Positions 34,501 through 44,936 of a stretch of DNA of 64,000 bases are shown here, piece after piece. The translations under genes were made by a program, and so were the position numbers. The notes below the pieces were generated by a model that worked only from the letters and a program-made list of their open reading frames with translations, made no database searches and was not told the DNA's origin. Source of the DNA: Achatina immaculata (Eukaryota > Mollusca > Gastropoda > Stylommatophora > Achatinidae); assembly GCA_009760885.1 (NCBI GenBank), contig CM019710.1:2582633-2646632 (forward strand). Reading direction: 5' to 3'. How positions within the stretch are numbered: the stretch's first letter is position 1; each line of letters starts with the position of its first letter.

Positions 34501-37500
34501 TACAAACACCCCTCACTAACAACTTTCAGCACCGTAACTATGTACAAACACCCCTCACTAACAAACATTCAGCACCGTAACTATGTACAAACACCCCTCA
34601 CTAACAACTTTCAGCAAATATAACTTTCTCAGGGACAAACCTTCAGAGGTATGGCTATGCACAAACATCTCTCTAGCGTGATGAAGGCGGTGATCCAACT
34701 TGTTATTCGAGTAAAGATGACGTGGGGCCAGCCTCCTGTCAGGTACTGAACCTCCATGGACTCAAAAGGCAGGTCGGCCTGGTGGAACAGCTCGTTAAAA
34801 CACAAGTTTTGCCAGATCAGTGTAACCAGACAGCCCAGGTCAGATATGGCCAAGCCTGATTGGTGAAAGGTAACATGACAGAGCAGGTAAGTTGATATTT
34901 ATGTGTTTGATATATTTTAAACAGGTAAAACAGATATTGATACTTGATGTTTTCTGTCTTTATATCAGAGGCGGGGTCAGATTCTACATATCTGTCTACA
35001 TGCTATAATTCTACATATCTGTCTACATGCTATAATTCTACATATTCTGTCTACATGCTATAATTCTACATATCTGTCTACATGCTATAATTCTACATAT
35101 TCTGTCTACATGCTATAATTCTACATATCTGTCTACATGCTATAATTCTACATATTCTGTCTACATGCTATAATTCTACATATTCTGTCTACATGCTATA
35201 ATTCTACATATCTGTCTACATGCTATAATTCTACATATTCTGTCTACATGCTATAATTCTACATATCTGTCTACATGCTATAATTCTACATATTCTGTCT
35301 ACATGCTATAATTCTACATATCTGTCTACATGCTATAATTCTACATATCTGTCTACATGCTATAATTCTACATATCTGTCTACATGCTATAATTCTACAT
35401 ATCTGTCTACATGCTATATTCTACATATCTGTCTACATGCTATAATTCTACATATCTGTCTACATGCTATAATTCTACATATTCTGTCTAAATGCTATAA
35501 TTCTACATATTCTGTCTACATGCTATAATTCTACACAAATGTCTACATGCTATAATTCTACACAAATGTCTACATGCTATAATTCTACACAAATGTCTGT
35601 ATGCTATAATTCTACATATCTGTCTACATGTTATAATTCTACACAAATGTCTACATACTACAATTCTACATATCTGCCTACATACTTTAAGAAGAACAAA
35701 ATGTGTTATATATAACCCTGTACGTAATCACTGTAATGTTATATATAACCCTGTACGTAATCACTGTAATGTTATATATAACCCTGTACGTAGTCACTGT
35801 AATGTTATATAACCCTGTACGTTCTCATTGTAATGTTATATAACCCTGTACGTGACATTGTAATGTATATATAACCCTGTACGTTCTCATTGTAATGTTA
35901 TATATAACCCTGCACGTGACATTGTAATGTTAACCCTACACGTGACACTGTATTGTTATATATAACCCTGCACGTGACACTGTAATGTTATATATAACCC
36001 TGCACGTGACACTGTATTGTTATATATAACCATGCACGTGACACTGTATTGTTATATATAACCATGCACGTGACACTGTATTGTTATATATAACCCTGCA
36101 CGTGACATTGTAATGTTATATATAACCCTGCACGTGCCCACTGCCCAACCCCCTACCCGCCACTGTCACTGAAACATTCTCCTTCCTCATCCCCCGTCTA
36201 CTGTTTCATTTTCTTTCTTTCCTTCCGCCTTTTATCTCTGAGGAAGATAAAACGATGTATATCAGTACGCCCGTATCCGCGACCAAGCTTATCGCGAATG
36301 CTTTAAACCGCGGATAATACCGAACCGTTTATAAAATTTATGCAATATATTTTAATTGTTAAAACTACACGCTAAACACACACGAAGCTCCCCTTGGCTC
36401 GCTAGATCAGTACTTCTGGCTCTACACACCATAATGAGCTAAATAATTTCAAGAAATTACTTTACGATAGTTAAGAGAAATGGCATTTTGTTTCCGTCTT
36501 TCTGACTAGGAGACCAGAAAGCTTAATCTATATTTGTCATCCATTTCCTTGTTTTTATCTGTTGTGTTGTTTTTGTATGTGATCGTTGAAAAAGGCTTGT
36601 GCAGAAATATCGGATTATTGTATGTGCTCATCTTTCTTTCTGCCATTCTTGTTTCTGCCCACTTTTTGCACTGTCTCTCTGTAAAACAAGCACACACCCC
36701 TGTCTACTTTCATGTACAACAGTTATAGCGATGCCGCTAGCTAGATACTGTTAACACTATGAGTGCTACATCGTAAGTGTATGAGCGAGGCTACTGTTAA
36801 CTTTGTGAATGCTGCACCGTAAGTGTATGAGCGAGGCTACTGTTAACTTTGTGAATGCTGCACCGTAAGTGTATGAGAGAGGCTACTGTTAACTTTGTGA
36901 ATGCTACACCGTAAGTGTATGAGAGAGGCTACTGTTAACTTTGTGAATGCTACACCGTAAGTGTATGAGAGAGGCTACTGTTAACTTTGTGAATGCTACA
37001 CCGTAAGTGTATGAGAGAGGCTACTGTTAACTTTGTGAATGCTACACCGTAAGTGTATGAGAGAGGCTACTGTTAACTTTGTGAATGCTACACCGTAAGT
37101 GTATGAGAGAGGCTACTGTTAACTTTGTGAATGCTACACCGTAAGTGTATGAGCGAGGCTACTGTTAACTTTGTGAATGCTACACCGTAAGTGTATGAGC
37201 GAGGCTACTGTTAACTTTGTGAATGCTACGCCGTAAGTGTATGAGCGAGGCTACTGTTAACTTTGTGAATGCTACACCGTAAGTGTATGAGCGAGGCTAC
37301 TGTTAACTTTGTGAATGCTACACCGTAAGTGTATGAGAGAAGCTACTGTTAACTTTGTGAATGCTGCACCGTAAGTGTATGAGAGAAGCTACTGTTAACT
37401 TTGTGAATGCTACACCGTAAGTGTATGAGCGAGGCTACTGTTAACTTTGTGAATGCTACACCGTAAGTGTATGAACAGGAAACTGGTAAGGGCAGGGAGA

Positions 37501-40500
37501 TCGGCGGACGAGAAATTTTTTAATTCAAGTTGGTCATATTCTAACTTGGATTTTGTATAATAATAATAATAACATCGAGTAAAGGAAGCCGGAGATAGAG
37601 AACGGGCAACTGTATTTTGTTACTAAAATAAAAGATCCAAGTTCCCCTGGCAGATGTGACGGTGCAGCCTCCTGTAAGAGACCCTAAGTCTGAATAAAGG
37701 TCTTACCATCACCTGTCATATCAGAGAACCGTCATGCTTGGTGAAGAATGATGGATTAATCTAGCCCGGAACAGACTTTTAGATCGAGGGATTAGGTCGC
37801 TTGCACAGACCAGCGACCCAGCTTGGGATTTTAATCTTGCCGCCAAAAGAAACAAGTAAACTATCGCTTACCGGCATTGGAAACTGCGTTTCCCAGACGA
37901 GAAAGTGCTGCTGAAACCCATAAACAAAGCCAAAAACAAAGCCAGAAACAAAGTCAAAAACAAAGCCAGAAACAAAGCCAAAAACAAAGTCAGAAACAAA
38001 GCCAGAAACAAACCCATAAACAAAGCCAAAAACAAACCCAGAAACAAAGCCAAAAACAAACCCAGAAACAGTTCCAAAAAAAACAAACCCATAAACAAAG
38101 CCAAAAACAAAGCCAGAAACAAACCCAAAAACAAACCCAGAAACAAAACCAAAAACAAACCCAGAAACAAAGCCAAAAACAATGGCAGAAATAAAGCCAG
38201 AAACAAAGCCAAAAATAAAACTGACATCCTCAAACACCTGAACAAAGTCAGAAACAAAGCTGGCATTCTCAAACACCTGAACAAAGTCAGAAACAAAGCT
38301 GGCATCCTCAAACACCTGAACAAAGTCAGAAACAAAGCTGACATTCTCAAACACCTGAACAAAGTCAGAAACAAAGCTGACATTCTCAAACACCTGAACA
38401 AAGCCAGAAGGAACACAGCCTATTCTGTTGACACATGACAGTCAGAAAGAAACAGTTGGGCACTTCTTACTTAGATAGGCGAAGCTAAATGAACCAATAA
38501 TAAAAACTGCTTCCAAGACATTCTACAGAACAAAATTGTATGAACAACTACAAGAGACAGCCATAGTTTTCGTTAGGTTATCAACTTGCAAGAGCTTGCA
38601 GCTTACACCTGGCCCACCTTTGCCAGCAAAATAAACTAGGTCTAACCTTCACACACTCTTTTCTGTCTGCCGGCCAGTCAGAGTCAGGCGATGTTCTAGA
38701 TCTCTTAATCAAAACTTTGTCGGAAACATCACGTCTTAGCCAAATATATTTTCATCAATGTATTCTTTGACTTGGAGAATTTGGATCAGTGTAATCTTTG
38801 ACTTGGAGAATTTGGATCAATGTATTCTTTGACTTGGAGAATTTGGATCAATGTATTCTTTGACTTGGAGAATTTGGATCAATGTAATCTTTGACTTGGA
38901 GAATTTGGATTAATGTAATCTTTGACTTGGAGAAAGATGTTGGGATCAATGTAATCCTTATGGCTAAGACGCTTTTTGATAAGAGAGGCTTGGAGGTTTA
39001 TCAGTTTTGGGGGGGGGGGGCATTGTTACCTTCCTGGATCAGTCCCATAAACTGAGGTAAGTCATCACAGTTATCACCGCTGTCATCTTCGCCGTCACAT
39101 GAAGACGATCTCGTAGATTTTGGAACATGTTTTCAAAAACTCACCTTTTCCAGAGAATGTAACAACGACGTAATCGCTTGTCTGATAAGATTGTCTACTT
39201 CAACAAATCTTATTTGAAACCGATGAAGAGTGTTCTAAAATAACATGGAGAAAACTGAAGAAAGCATCTACCACGTCGTACTGACACGAAAACTCTAAGC
39301 TGGAAACTTTGTCAGTGGAACTAACAGATTTAAATGGACATTTTGTTAGTTCAAATTTTAGGGTAAGGAATTAATAATTGCGTTCATCATCATCATCATC
39401 ATCATCATCCTTCTTCTTCTCTGTTTCTCGTTTTCACTATGTGAAATCCCTGGGGTTTTAAGAAAAAAAAAACTTTTATTTCTTGTAGTGCCCTCCCCAC
39501 TGTCATGTTACACTTTTCCCATGAACTTTGCCCCCTCGTGTAATTCTCCGTATTTGAGTACACCATCATTATACCGCTTGATACGACAGAAGATTTTGTT
39601 TGCTTCTATTGTGTTTCTCATTATTAAAAAAAACTACATATACTTTGTAATATTTGCTTGTTTCTGTCCACGAAGTACATTACATTCTTCTGGGTAAATC
39701 CACATTTACTAAAATAAAAGATCCAAGTTCCCCTGGCAGATGTGACGGTGCAGCCTCCTGTAAGAGACCCTAAGTCTGAATAAAGGTCTTACCATCACCT
39801 GTCATATCAGAGAACCGTCATGCTTGGTGAAGAATGATGGATTAATCTAGCCCGGAACATACTTTTAGATCGAGGGATTAGGTCGCTTGCACAGACCAGC
39901 GACCCGGCTTGGGATTTTAATCTTGCCGCCAAAAGAAACAAGTAAACTATCGCTTACCGGCATTGGAAACTGCGTTTCCCAGACGAGAAAGTGCTGCTGA
40001 AACACATAAACAAAGCCAAAAACAAAGCCAGAAACAAAGTCAAAAACAAAGCCAGAAACAAAACCAAAAACAAAGTCAGAAACAAAGCCAGAAACAAACC
40101 CATAAACAAAGCCAAAAACAAACCCAGAAACAAAGCCAAAAACAAACCCAGAAACAGTTCCAAAAAAAACAAACCCATAAACAAAGCCAAAAACAAACCC
40201 AAAAACAAACCCAGAAACAAAACCAAAAACAAACCCAGAAACAAAGCCAAAAATAATGGCAGAAATAAAGCCAGAAACAAAGCCAAAAATAAAACTGACA
40301 TCCTCAAACACCTGAACAAAGTCAGAAACAAAGCTGGCATTCTCAAACACCTGAACAAAGTCAGAAACAAAGCTGGCATTCTCAAACACCTGAACAAAGT
40401 CAGAAACAAAGTTGGCATCCTCAAACACATGAACAAAGTCAGAAACAAAGCTGACATTCTCAAACACCTGAACAAAGCCAGAAGGAACACAGCCTATTCT

Positions 40501-42347
40501 GTTGACACATGACAGTCAGAAAGAAACAGTTGGGCACTTCTTACTTAGATAGGCGAAGCTAAATGAACCAATAATAAAAACTGCTTCCAAGACATTCTAC
40601 AGAACAAAATTGTATGAACAACTACAAGAGACAGCCATAGTTTTCGTTAGGTTATCAACTTGCAAGAGCTTGCAGCTTACACCTGGCCCACCTTTGCCAG
40701 CAAAATAAACTAGGTCTAACCTTCACACACTCTTTTCTGTCTGCCGGCCAGTCAGAGTCAGGCGATGTTCTAGATCTCTTAATCAAAACTTTGTCGGAAA
40801 CATCACGTCTTAGCCAAATATGTTTTCATCAATGTATTCTTTGACTTGGAGAATTTGGATCAGTGTAATCTTTGACTTGGAGAATTTGGATCAATGTATT
40901 CTTTGACTTGGAGAATTTGGATCAATGTATTCTTTGACTTGGAGAATTTGGATCAATGTATTCTTTGACTTGGAGAATTTGGATTAATGTAATCTTTGAC
41001 TTGGAGAAAGATGTTGGGATCAATGTAATCCTTATGGCTAAGACGCTTTTTGATAAGAGAGGCTTGGAGGTTTATCAGTTTTGGGGGGGGGGGGCATTGT
41101 TACCTTCCTGGATCAGTCCCATAAACTGAGGTAAGTCATCACAGTTATCACCGCTGTCATCTTCGCCGTCACATGAAGACGATCTCGTAGATTTTGGAAC
41201 ATGTTTTCAAAAACTCACCTTTTCCAGAGAATGTAACAACGACGTAATCGCTTGTCTGATAAGATTGTCTACTTCAACAAATCTTATTTGAAACCGATGA
41301 AGAGTGTTCTAAAATAACATGGAGAAAACTGAAGAAAGCATCTACCACGTCGTGTTGACACGAAAACTCTAAGCTGGAAACTTTGTCAGTGGAACTAACA
41401 GATTTAAATGGACATTTTGTTAGTTCAAATTTTAGGGTAAGGAATTAATAATTGCGATCATCATCATCATCATCATCCTTCTTCTTCTCTGTTTCTCGTT
41501 TTCACTATGTGAAATCCCTGGGGTTTTAAGAAAAAAACAACTTTTATTTCTTGTAGTGCCCTCCCCACTGTCATGTTACACTTTTCCCATGAACTTTGCC
41601 CCCTCGTGTAATTCTCCGTATTTGAGTACACCATCATTATACCGCTTGATACGACAGAAGATTTTGTTTGCTTCTATTGTGTTTCTCATTACTAAAAAAA
41701 CTACATATACTTTGTAATATTTGCTTGTTTCTGTCCACGAAGTACATTACATTCTTCTGGGTAAATCCACATTTTAAAGTTGTTTCACTTATTTTCCCCA
41801 CTTTCTTATTTATATCCAAGTTTAAACATCGTAGAAGCCAACTTTCATCTTTATTTATTTAGTTTTTTAATCTGTTCGTTTCTGCAGGCAAAGATTTGCT
41901 TCGTTCTGCGGATAAAACTATAAAACTACTCACTCAAAGAAGAAGAAGATGAACAAGGAGAAGAGGAAGAAAAAGAAAGAGAAACGTTTGACACAGAGAC
42001 CACACAGGTGCGCCTGAACCTGACACTGAATATAGCTCCCGATACTGAAGGCGAACAAACGTACCTAGCAGGCTGATATTCATGGAGTCTTGAAATCCCT
42101 GTTTACAAAAACAAATAATGTTGATGATGTTTGTCCCAGAGCCAACGACATCAATGAATTCACAGAGAATAGCAAAGTTGATTGCTTGAAACCAAAGTCG
42201 CACTTCGTCAGACGCGAGGTCTTTTAGCTGACCTTGAAGGCTTTTGTCATTCGGCTGAAGTTCTGTTGTAATATTTTTATCATACATTTGTAACATTGTT
42301 CTGGAGAAAGGAACGTGGCAGGTTAGCAATGACAGCGGGGTTGTCAT
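25215..42347 (-). CDS. Rhodopsin-class GPCR resembling gastropod chemosensory receptors, three exons, complete
   Basis: Spliced minus-strand product: exon 1 (42347-42065), exon 2 (32451-32237, or the duplicate 34855-34641) and exon 3 (25826-25215). Lengths 283, 215 and 612 nt make 370 codons including the stop, 369 residues. Seven membrane segments can be placed: about 52-80, 96-112, 136-160, 177-196, 226-250, 280-304 and 320-345. Class A marks: Asn in TM1 (GTNIIN), LAISD in TM2 (Asp 100), ERC at the end of TM3 instead of DRY, FTP in TM6, and NIFIY in TM7 replacing NPxxY, followed by helix 8 (MSSKFRAVF). This set recalls the chemosensory receptors reported from Aplysia and other gastropods; that is from memory. 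The ligand is unknown. Signalling would be via G proteins at the plasma membrane. The usual disulfide cysteines are not seen. Confidence 0.9.
26005..26325 (-). mobile_element. 5'-truncated non-LTR retrotransposon, 3' end
   Basis: Minus-strand coding end GKRKRGRPRRRWLQDIGDDL, then [18 protein letters not shown], followed by an ATGA-repeat tail (ATTCATTCATTC on plus at 26009-26024). Same family as 6138-6498. 26225-26325 continues the coding region ([19 protein letters not shown]). Confidence 0.88.
26391..26440. other. Perfect 14-bp inverted repeat (hairpin)
   Basis: CATAAAGGCGTATT (26391-26404) and AATACGCCTTTATG (26427-26440) are exact reverse complements with a 22-nt loop. It lies next to ATGTTTCGG, a motif seen at the ends of several invertebrate retroelements; the parent element is unidentified. 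Confidence 0.75.
27164..30765. repeat. Tandem duplication of about 1.8 kb in GPCR intron 2
   Basis: 27164-28968 is repeated from about 28969 to 30765 with offset ~1805: GCAAAAACTCCTGCTTAAAT begins each. It includes a G-rich tract (27808-27828; 29610-29630), a dispersed-repeat pair and the start of the 43-bp array. The copies differ in microsatellites: a CA run at 28511-28556 against CAGA/CA at 30313-30354. Confidence 0.94.
28083..28340. repeat. Inverted pair of the 'TTGATAAAG' dispersed repeat
   Basis: 28083-28170 (minus) and 28230-28335 (plus) are two members facing each other, e.g. ATATTTCATCAAAAG against GCCGAAATATTGG. Duplicated at 29890-30145. A single member (AAAAAGGCTTGTGCAGAAAT) occurs at 34075-34160 and 36555-36640. 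Confidence 0.6.
30440..32216. repeat. 43-bp minisatellite, about 40 copies, next to GPCR exon 2
   Basis: Units contain ACAAACTTTCAGCACCGTAA and CTATGTACAAGCACCCCTCA. Early units (30440-30760; also 28640-28968) carry runs of 8-15 C. A short stretch of the same array is at 34502-34615. It ends 20 bp from the exon 2 donor, and its unit resembles the exon end. Confidence 0.95.
32237..32451 (-). CDS. GPCR exon 2, first copy (215 nt): TM2-TM3
   Basis: Acceptor CACCAATCAG, donor GTTTGT, both on the minus strand. The first two bases complete Gly 95 from exon 1. It encodes LAISDLGCLVTLIW (TM2), LTGGWPHVIFTRITSWITAF (start of TM3) and LERCLCIAIPLK, ending on a codon boundary. Splicing to exon 3 gives PLK-IKVIF. 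No conserved cysteine is seen at the outer end of TM3. The copy at 34641-34855 encodes the same residues. Confidence 0.92.
32575..33200. repeat. 28-bp minisatellite, about 22 copies (also 34980-35690)
   Basis: Units are ATTCTACATATCTGTCTACA plus TGCTATA, with or without an extra T. The last units change to ACACAAATG. Confidence 0.94.
33215..33660. repeat. ~36-bp minisatellite, about 12 copies (also 35700-36140)
   Basis: Units contain ATATATAACCCTGCACGTGA and CACTGTAATGTT. CACGTG E-box-like hexamers recur in the later units; no regulatory role is claimed. Confidence 0.93.
33661..34254. other. Spacer in duplicated block (copy at 36141-36734)
   Basis: No gene seen. A dispersed-repeat member lies at 34075-34215. 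The two copies differ at only a few bases. Confidence 0.7.
34255..34501. repeat. 46-bp minisatellite (short copy; long copy 36735-37475)
   Basis: Units contain GCTACACCGTAAGTGTATGA and GGCTACTGTTAACTTTGTGA. About 5 copies here and 16 in the second block. Variants swap GAGCGAG and GAGAGAG. Confidence 0.94.
34641..34855 (-). CDS. GPCR exon 2, second copy (215 nt)
   Basis: Same sequence, splice sites and length as 32237-32451, offset 2404 bp, in the duplicated block. Because 215 is not a multiple of three, including both copies in one mRNA would shift the frame before exon 3; only one copy at a time gives a receptor. Which copy is used cannot be told from sequence. It could be an assembly duplicate. 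Confidence 0.85.
37622..41775. repeat. Tandem duplication of about 2.09 kb in GPCR intron 1
   Basis: 37622-39707 is repeated at 39708-41775: TACTAAAATAAAAGATCCAA starts each. Each holds a 12-bp AAACAAAGCC array (37915-38210; 40000-40285), a 39-bp array (38215-38410; 40290-40490), a 31-bp array (38755-38945; 40830-41010), a G run (39009-39020; 41084-41096) and a TCA run. The rest is non-coding as far as I can see. Confidence 0.94.
37915..38410. repeat. 12-bp array passing into a 39-bp array (also 40000-40490)
   Basis: First AAACAAAGCCAA-type 12-mers with occasional CCC variants, then 39-bp units with CTCAAACACCTGAACAAAGT and CAGAAACAAAGCTG. The long unit seems to have been built from the 12-mer plus new sequence. 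Frames rich in Lys/Asn or Phe/Gly across it are not genes. Confidence 0.93.
42065..42347 (-). CDS. GPCR exon 1: N-terminus and TM1 (283 nt coding)
   Basis: ATG at 42347-42345 on the minus strand; downstream ATGs at residues 18 and 21 are alternatives. The outer N-terminus has a sequon NIT (residue 25) and no obvious signal peptide. TM1 is about 52-80 with GTNIINIICF, then KQGFQDSMNISLLG, a string typical of the loop 1/TM2 border in these receptors. Donor GTACGT from 42064; the last base is the first of the Gly 95 codon. Confidence 0.9.
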
Positions 42348-42503
42348 ACAACAAATAACTTATGATATCGTCTAATCTCAGACCTGCTTATCGGGTCTAC
42401 TTGCTATTACGTCGGGTTGCGTGACCTGCAGAGGATATCTGATTGGTCAGTCGGCCACTTTGATCAACAACGCTGGGCCAGTCGGCGAGAGTTAGATTTC
42501 ACG
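42348..42503. promoter_or_regulatory. Possible divergent promoter region
   Basis: Richer in CpG than its surroundings (TTACGTCGGGTTGCGTGACC) and holding GATTGGTCAG at 42439-42448, an inverted CCAAT-type element. It lies between the GPCR ATG (minus) and a possible plus-strand ATG exon at 42504. No TATA box is obvious. Inference only. Confidence 0.3.
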
Positions 42504-42547
42504 ATGGAAGCTGAACGGCGAGTGGATTTTATGAAGAAAATGTTCGA
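42504..42547 (+). CDS. Possible short first exon of an unknown gene
   Basis: ATG in the context TTTCACGATGG is followed by codons for MEAERRVDFMKKMF and a GTAAGA donor at 42548; unspliced it would stop after 15 codons. The base composition and CpG-rich flank look like a true gene start, but no continuing exon was found within the window, and I do not recognise the peptide. Confidence 0.25.
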
Positions 42548-43305
42548 GTAAGAGCTACCAAAAACCCTTTCATCCCAGGAGAACATCAGGATCTCACCTT
42601 CTCGCAGATTTCAGTTCATACATACACACACACAACAAAAATAAAAGAAAGAAGAACATTTGAACAAGCACTAAATAAACTCTCTGAAACCTGAATTTCT
42701 CTCAAAAATGTTTCAGAACATTCTGATTTTTTCTTCTTTTTGTTTGTTTGTTTTAGATTCGCATCTTCCAGCTATTTCTTCTTTTTTTTCCACAGCGAAA
42801 GTGATCGTTTACAAATGTTAGAGAATAAAAAACCCACTGAAAATGTTGCCCCTGAAAAGAAAACTTTTCTGACAGATAAGGAAAAAGCAAAATAAATGAC
42901 TTGGCTTTGTGGAAACGTGAAGCAGAACTTTCGTTTCTCCAAGAACATGCAAAATAAAGCTGAGTAGAAGTTGTGACAGTATTCCCGGGTCCAACCTTAC
43001 ATGGTATACACCACGTGAGGAAGTAATCAATACCGCAGGTGTTAGAACTAAACTATAGTGCAGGAACAACTACTGACGCGACAATTACAAGTAATTATGT
43101 TACGGGAACATTTGTAGGAAATTTTAACGCGAAATATTTGAAAGTAGCTAAACTAATTTCAATCTAATTGTTCAGATACTGAACTGGATACAGATTAGCT
43201 CGAAGCTACAATATCTCATTTTCTGTTGCTTGACACAAAAATTGAACCACTTTAGTAAACCATCTTAAAATTTAGCAGGACTTTTATCGGTGTTTGCTGC
43301 TACAG
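42548..43305. other. Non-coding AT-rich sequence
   Basis: No gene, repeat array or element with ends recognised on either strand. Confidence 0.6.
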
Positions 43306-43309
43306 TATA

Positions 43310-43590
43310 TTATTACATTCATGTCTTCTTACATTCACATCATCAGTCTGTATATTCTTACATTCACATCTCCAGTCTATATATTCTTACATTCACATCT
43401 CCAGTCTATATATTCTTACATTCACATCATCAGTCTGTATATTCTTACATTCACATCATCAGTCTGTATATTCTTATATTCACATCATCAGTCTGTATAT
43501 TCTTATATTCACATCATCAGTCTGTATATTCTTACATTCACATCATTGGTCTGTATATTCTTACATTCACATCATCAGTCTGTATGAATT
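43310..43590. repeat. 29-bp minisatellite, about 10 copies
   Basis: Units contain TATATTCTTACATTCACATC and ATCAGTCTG. Confidence 0.93.
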
Positions 43591-43629
43591 TCATTCCAGT
43601 GAACAAAGGAACTTCTGGTGATGTTCACC

Positions 43630-44160
43630 GAAACCAGGTTCATTATCATTTTGTGTTTGTGTTAGTTTTCATATTTCCAGCAATCCTTCATTTTGTTTTT
43701 GTGTTAATTTTCATATTTCCAGCAATCATTCATTTTGTTTCTGTGTTAATTTTCATATTTCCAGCAATCCTTCATTTTGTTTTTGTGTTAACTTTCATAT
43801 TTCCAGCAATCCTTCATTTTGTTTTTGTGTTAGTTTTCATATTTCCAGCAATCCTTCATTTTGTTTTTGTGTTAACTTTCATATTTCCAGCAATCCTTCA
43901 TTTTGTTTTTGTGTTAATTTTCATATTTCCAGCAATCCTTCATTTTGTTTTTGTGTTAACTTTCATATTTCCAGCAATCCTTCATTTTGTTTTTGTGTTA
44001 ATTTTCATATTTCCAGCAATCATTCATTTTGTTTTTGTGTTAGTTTTCATGTTTTCATATTTCCAACAATCATTCATTTTATTTTTGTGTTAGTTTTCAT
44101 ATTTCCAGCAATCATTCATTTTGTTTTTGTGTTAATTTTCATAATTCGAACAATTCTTTA
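43630..44160. repeat. ~41-bp minisatellite of acceptor-like units, about 12 copies
   Basis: Units contain TTGTGTTAATTTTCATATTT and CCAGCAATCCTTCATTT. Each contains a pyrimidine-rich tract ending CCAG, resembling a 3' splice site on the plus strand. The reading frame across it (IFPAILHFVFVL) is a repeat artefact. Confidence 0.93.
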
Positions 44161-44935
44161 TTTTGAAAGATCCACAGGCCAGCCCTGGAGGTATTTTGTC
44201 CGGAATGTTTGTCATTGTATTCTTAAGTTCTGTCTTTGTTTGCGTAATAGGTTTTGGTGATCACTTACTGATTTATATTTATAAATATTTGTGGACAGGA
44301 CAGCATTACTTGGATGTCACACCTGAGGATATTAAGTCATATCCTTCTCTCCTGGCCTCCATCAGGTTCACCTTTGTCCAATGATGGGATAAGCTGACCT
44401 ACATGAATATGTCAGCTGCTGTGATGAGTGACTTACATAGATGTGTCAGTTGCTGGGATGAGGTTATCTACATAGACGTGTCAGTTGCTGTGATGAGATG
44501 ACCTACATAGATGTGTCAGTTACTGGAATGTAGTGCCAGTATCTGCGTAATTGTACCGTGGAAATTAAATCCTTTCATTTTGTATCCACATAAAGCTAAA
44601 GCTTATACAACATCAGCAGCTCATAATGGCAGCAATGAGATTCTAGCCAAGATTATATTTAATTTCCTCAAGGTCGGGATCTTCTAGAAACTTCCGGTTT
44701 GTCTTAGTTTCTTTTTGCAACATTTCATATTTCAGATATTCATTTCATTTCTGTCATCGTCCACCAAACACCGAGTTTTCCTTTACTGTTGTAAAACATA
44801 GTAAAAAAAATGAATTTAAAACAACTGGACATTAATTATCACTTGCACAATGAGATGACTGAGAAAGGAACTTATAAGACAAGGAAAAAAACTGTAAGGA
44901 TGTAATTTCATCCGAAACATCACATGGACTACGGC
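44161..44935. other. Spacer
   Basis: A plus-strand frame at 44163-44384 (73 codons, hydrophobic start) was examined and is not convincing. Short units with ACATAGATGTGTCAGTTGCT lie at 44400-44525. Nothing else seen. Confidence 0.5.
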
Positions 44936-44936
44936 G

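Larger units (their letters stand above)
32160..37475. repeat. Tandem duplication of about 2.4 kb containing GPCR exon 2
   Basis: About 32160-34501 is repeated from 34502 to about 36980, followed by an extended array. The junction at 34501/34502 joins the 46-bp array directly to the 43-bp array. Order in each copy: 43-bp array end, exon 2, 28-bp array, 36-bp array, single-copy spacer, 46-bp array. Confidence 0.94.

Noticed and set aside
34255..37475. GTAAGT in each unit of the 46-bp array as more splice-donor seeding
   Set aside because: On the plus strand with no exon beside it, while the gene there is on the minus strand; a single hexamer is not enough.
37779..40512. Lys/Asn-rich and Phe/Gly/Val-rich frames near 38 and 40 kb
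   Set aside because: Products of the 12-bp and 39-bp arrays, equally open on both strands, within a duplicated intronic block.
44163..44384. 73-codon plus-strand frame with a hydrophobic start
   Set aside because: No recognisable motif or splice sites, begins at the edge of an array, and no matching exon nearby.
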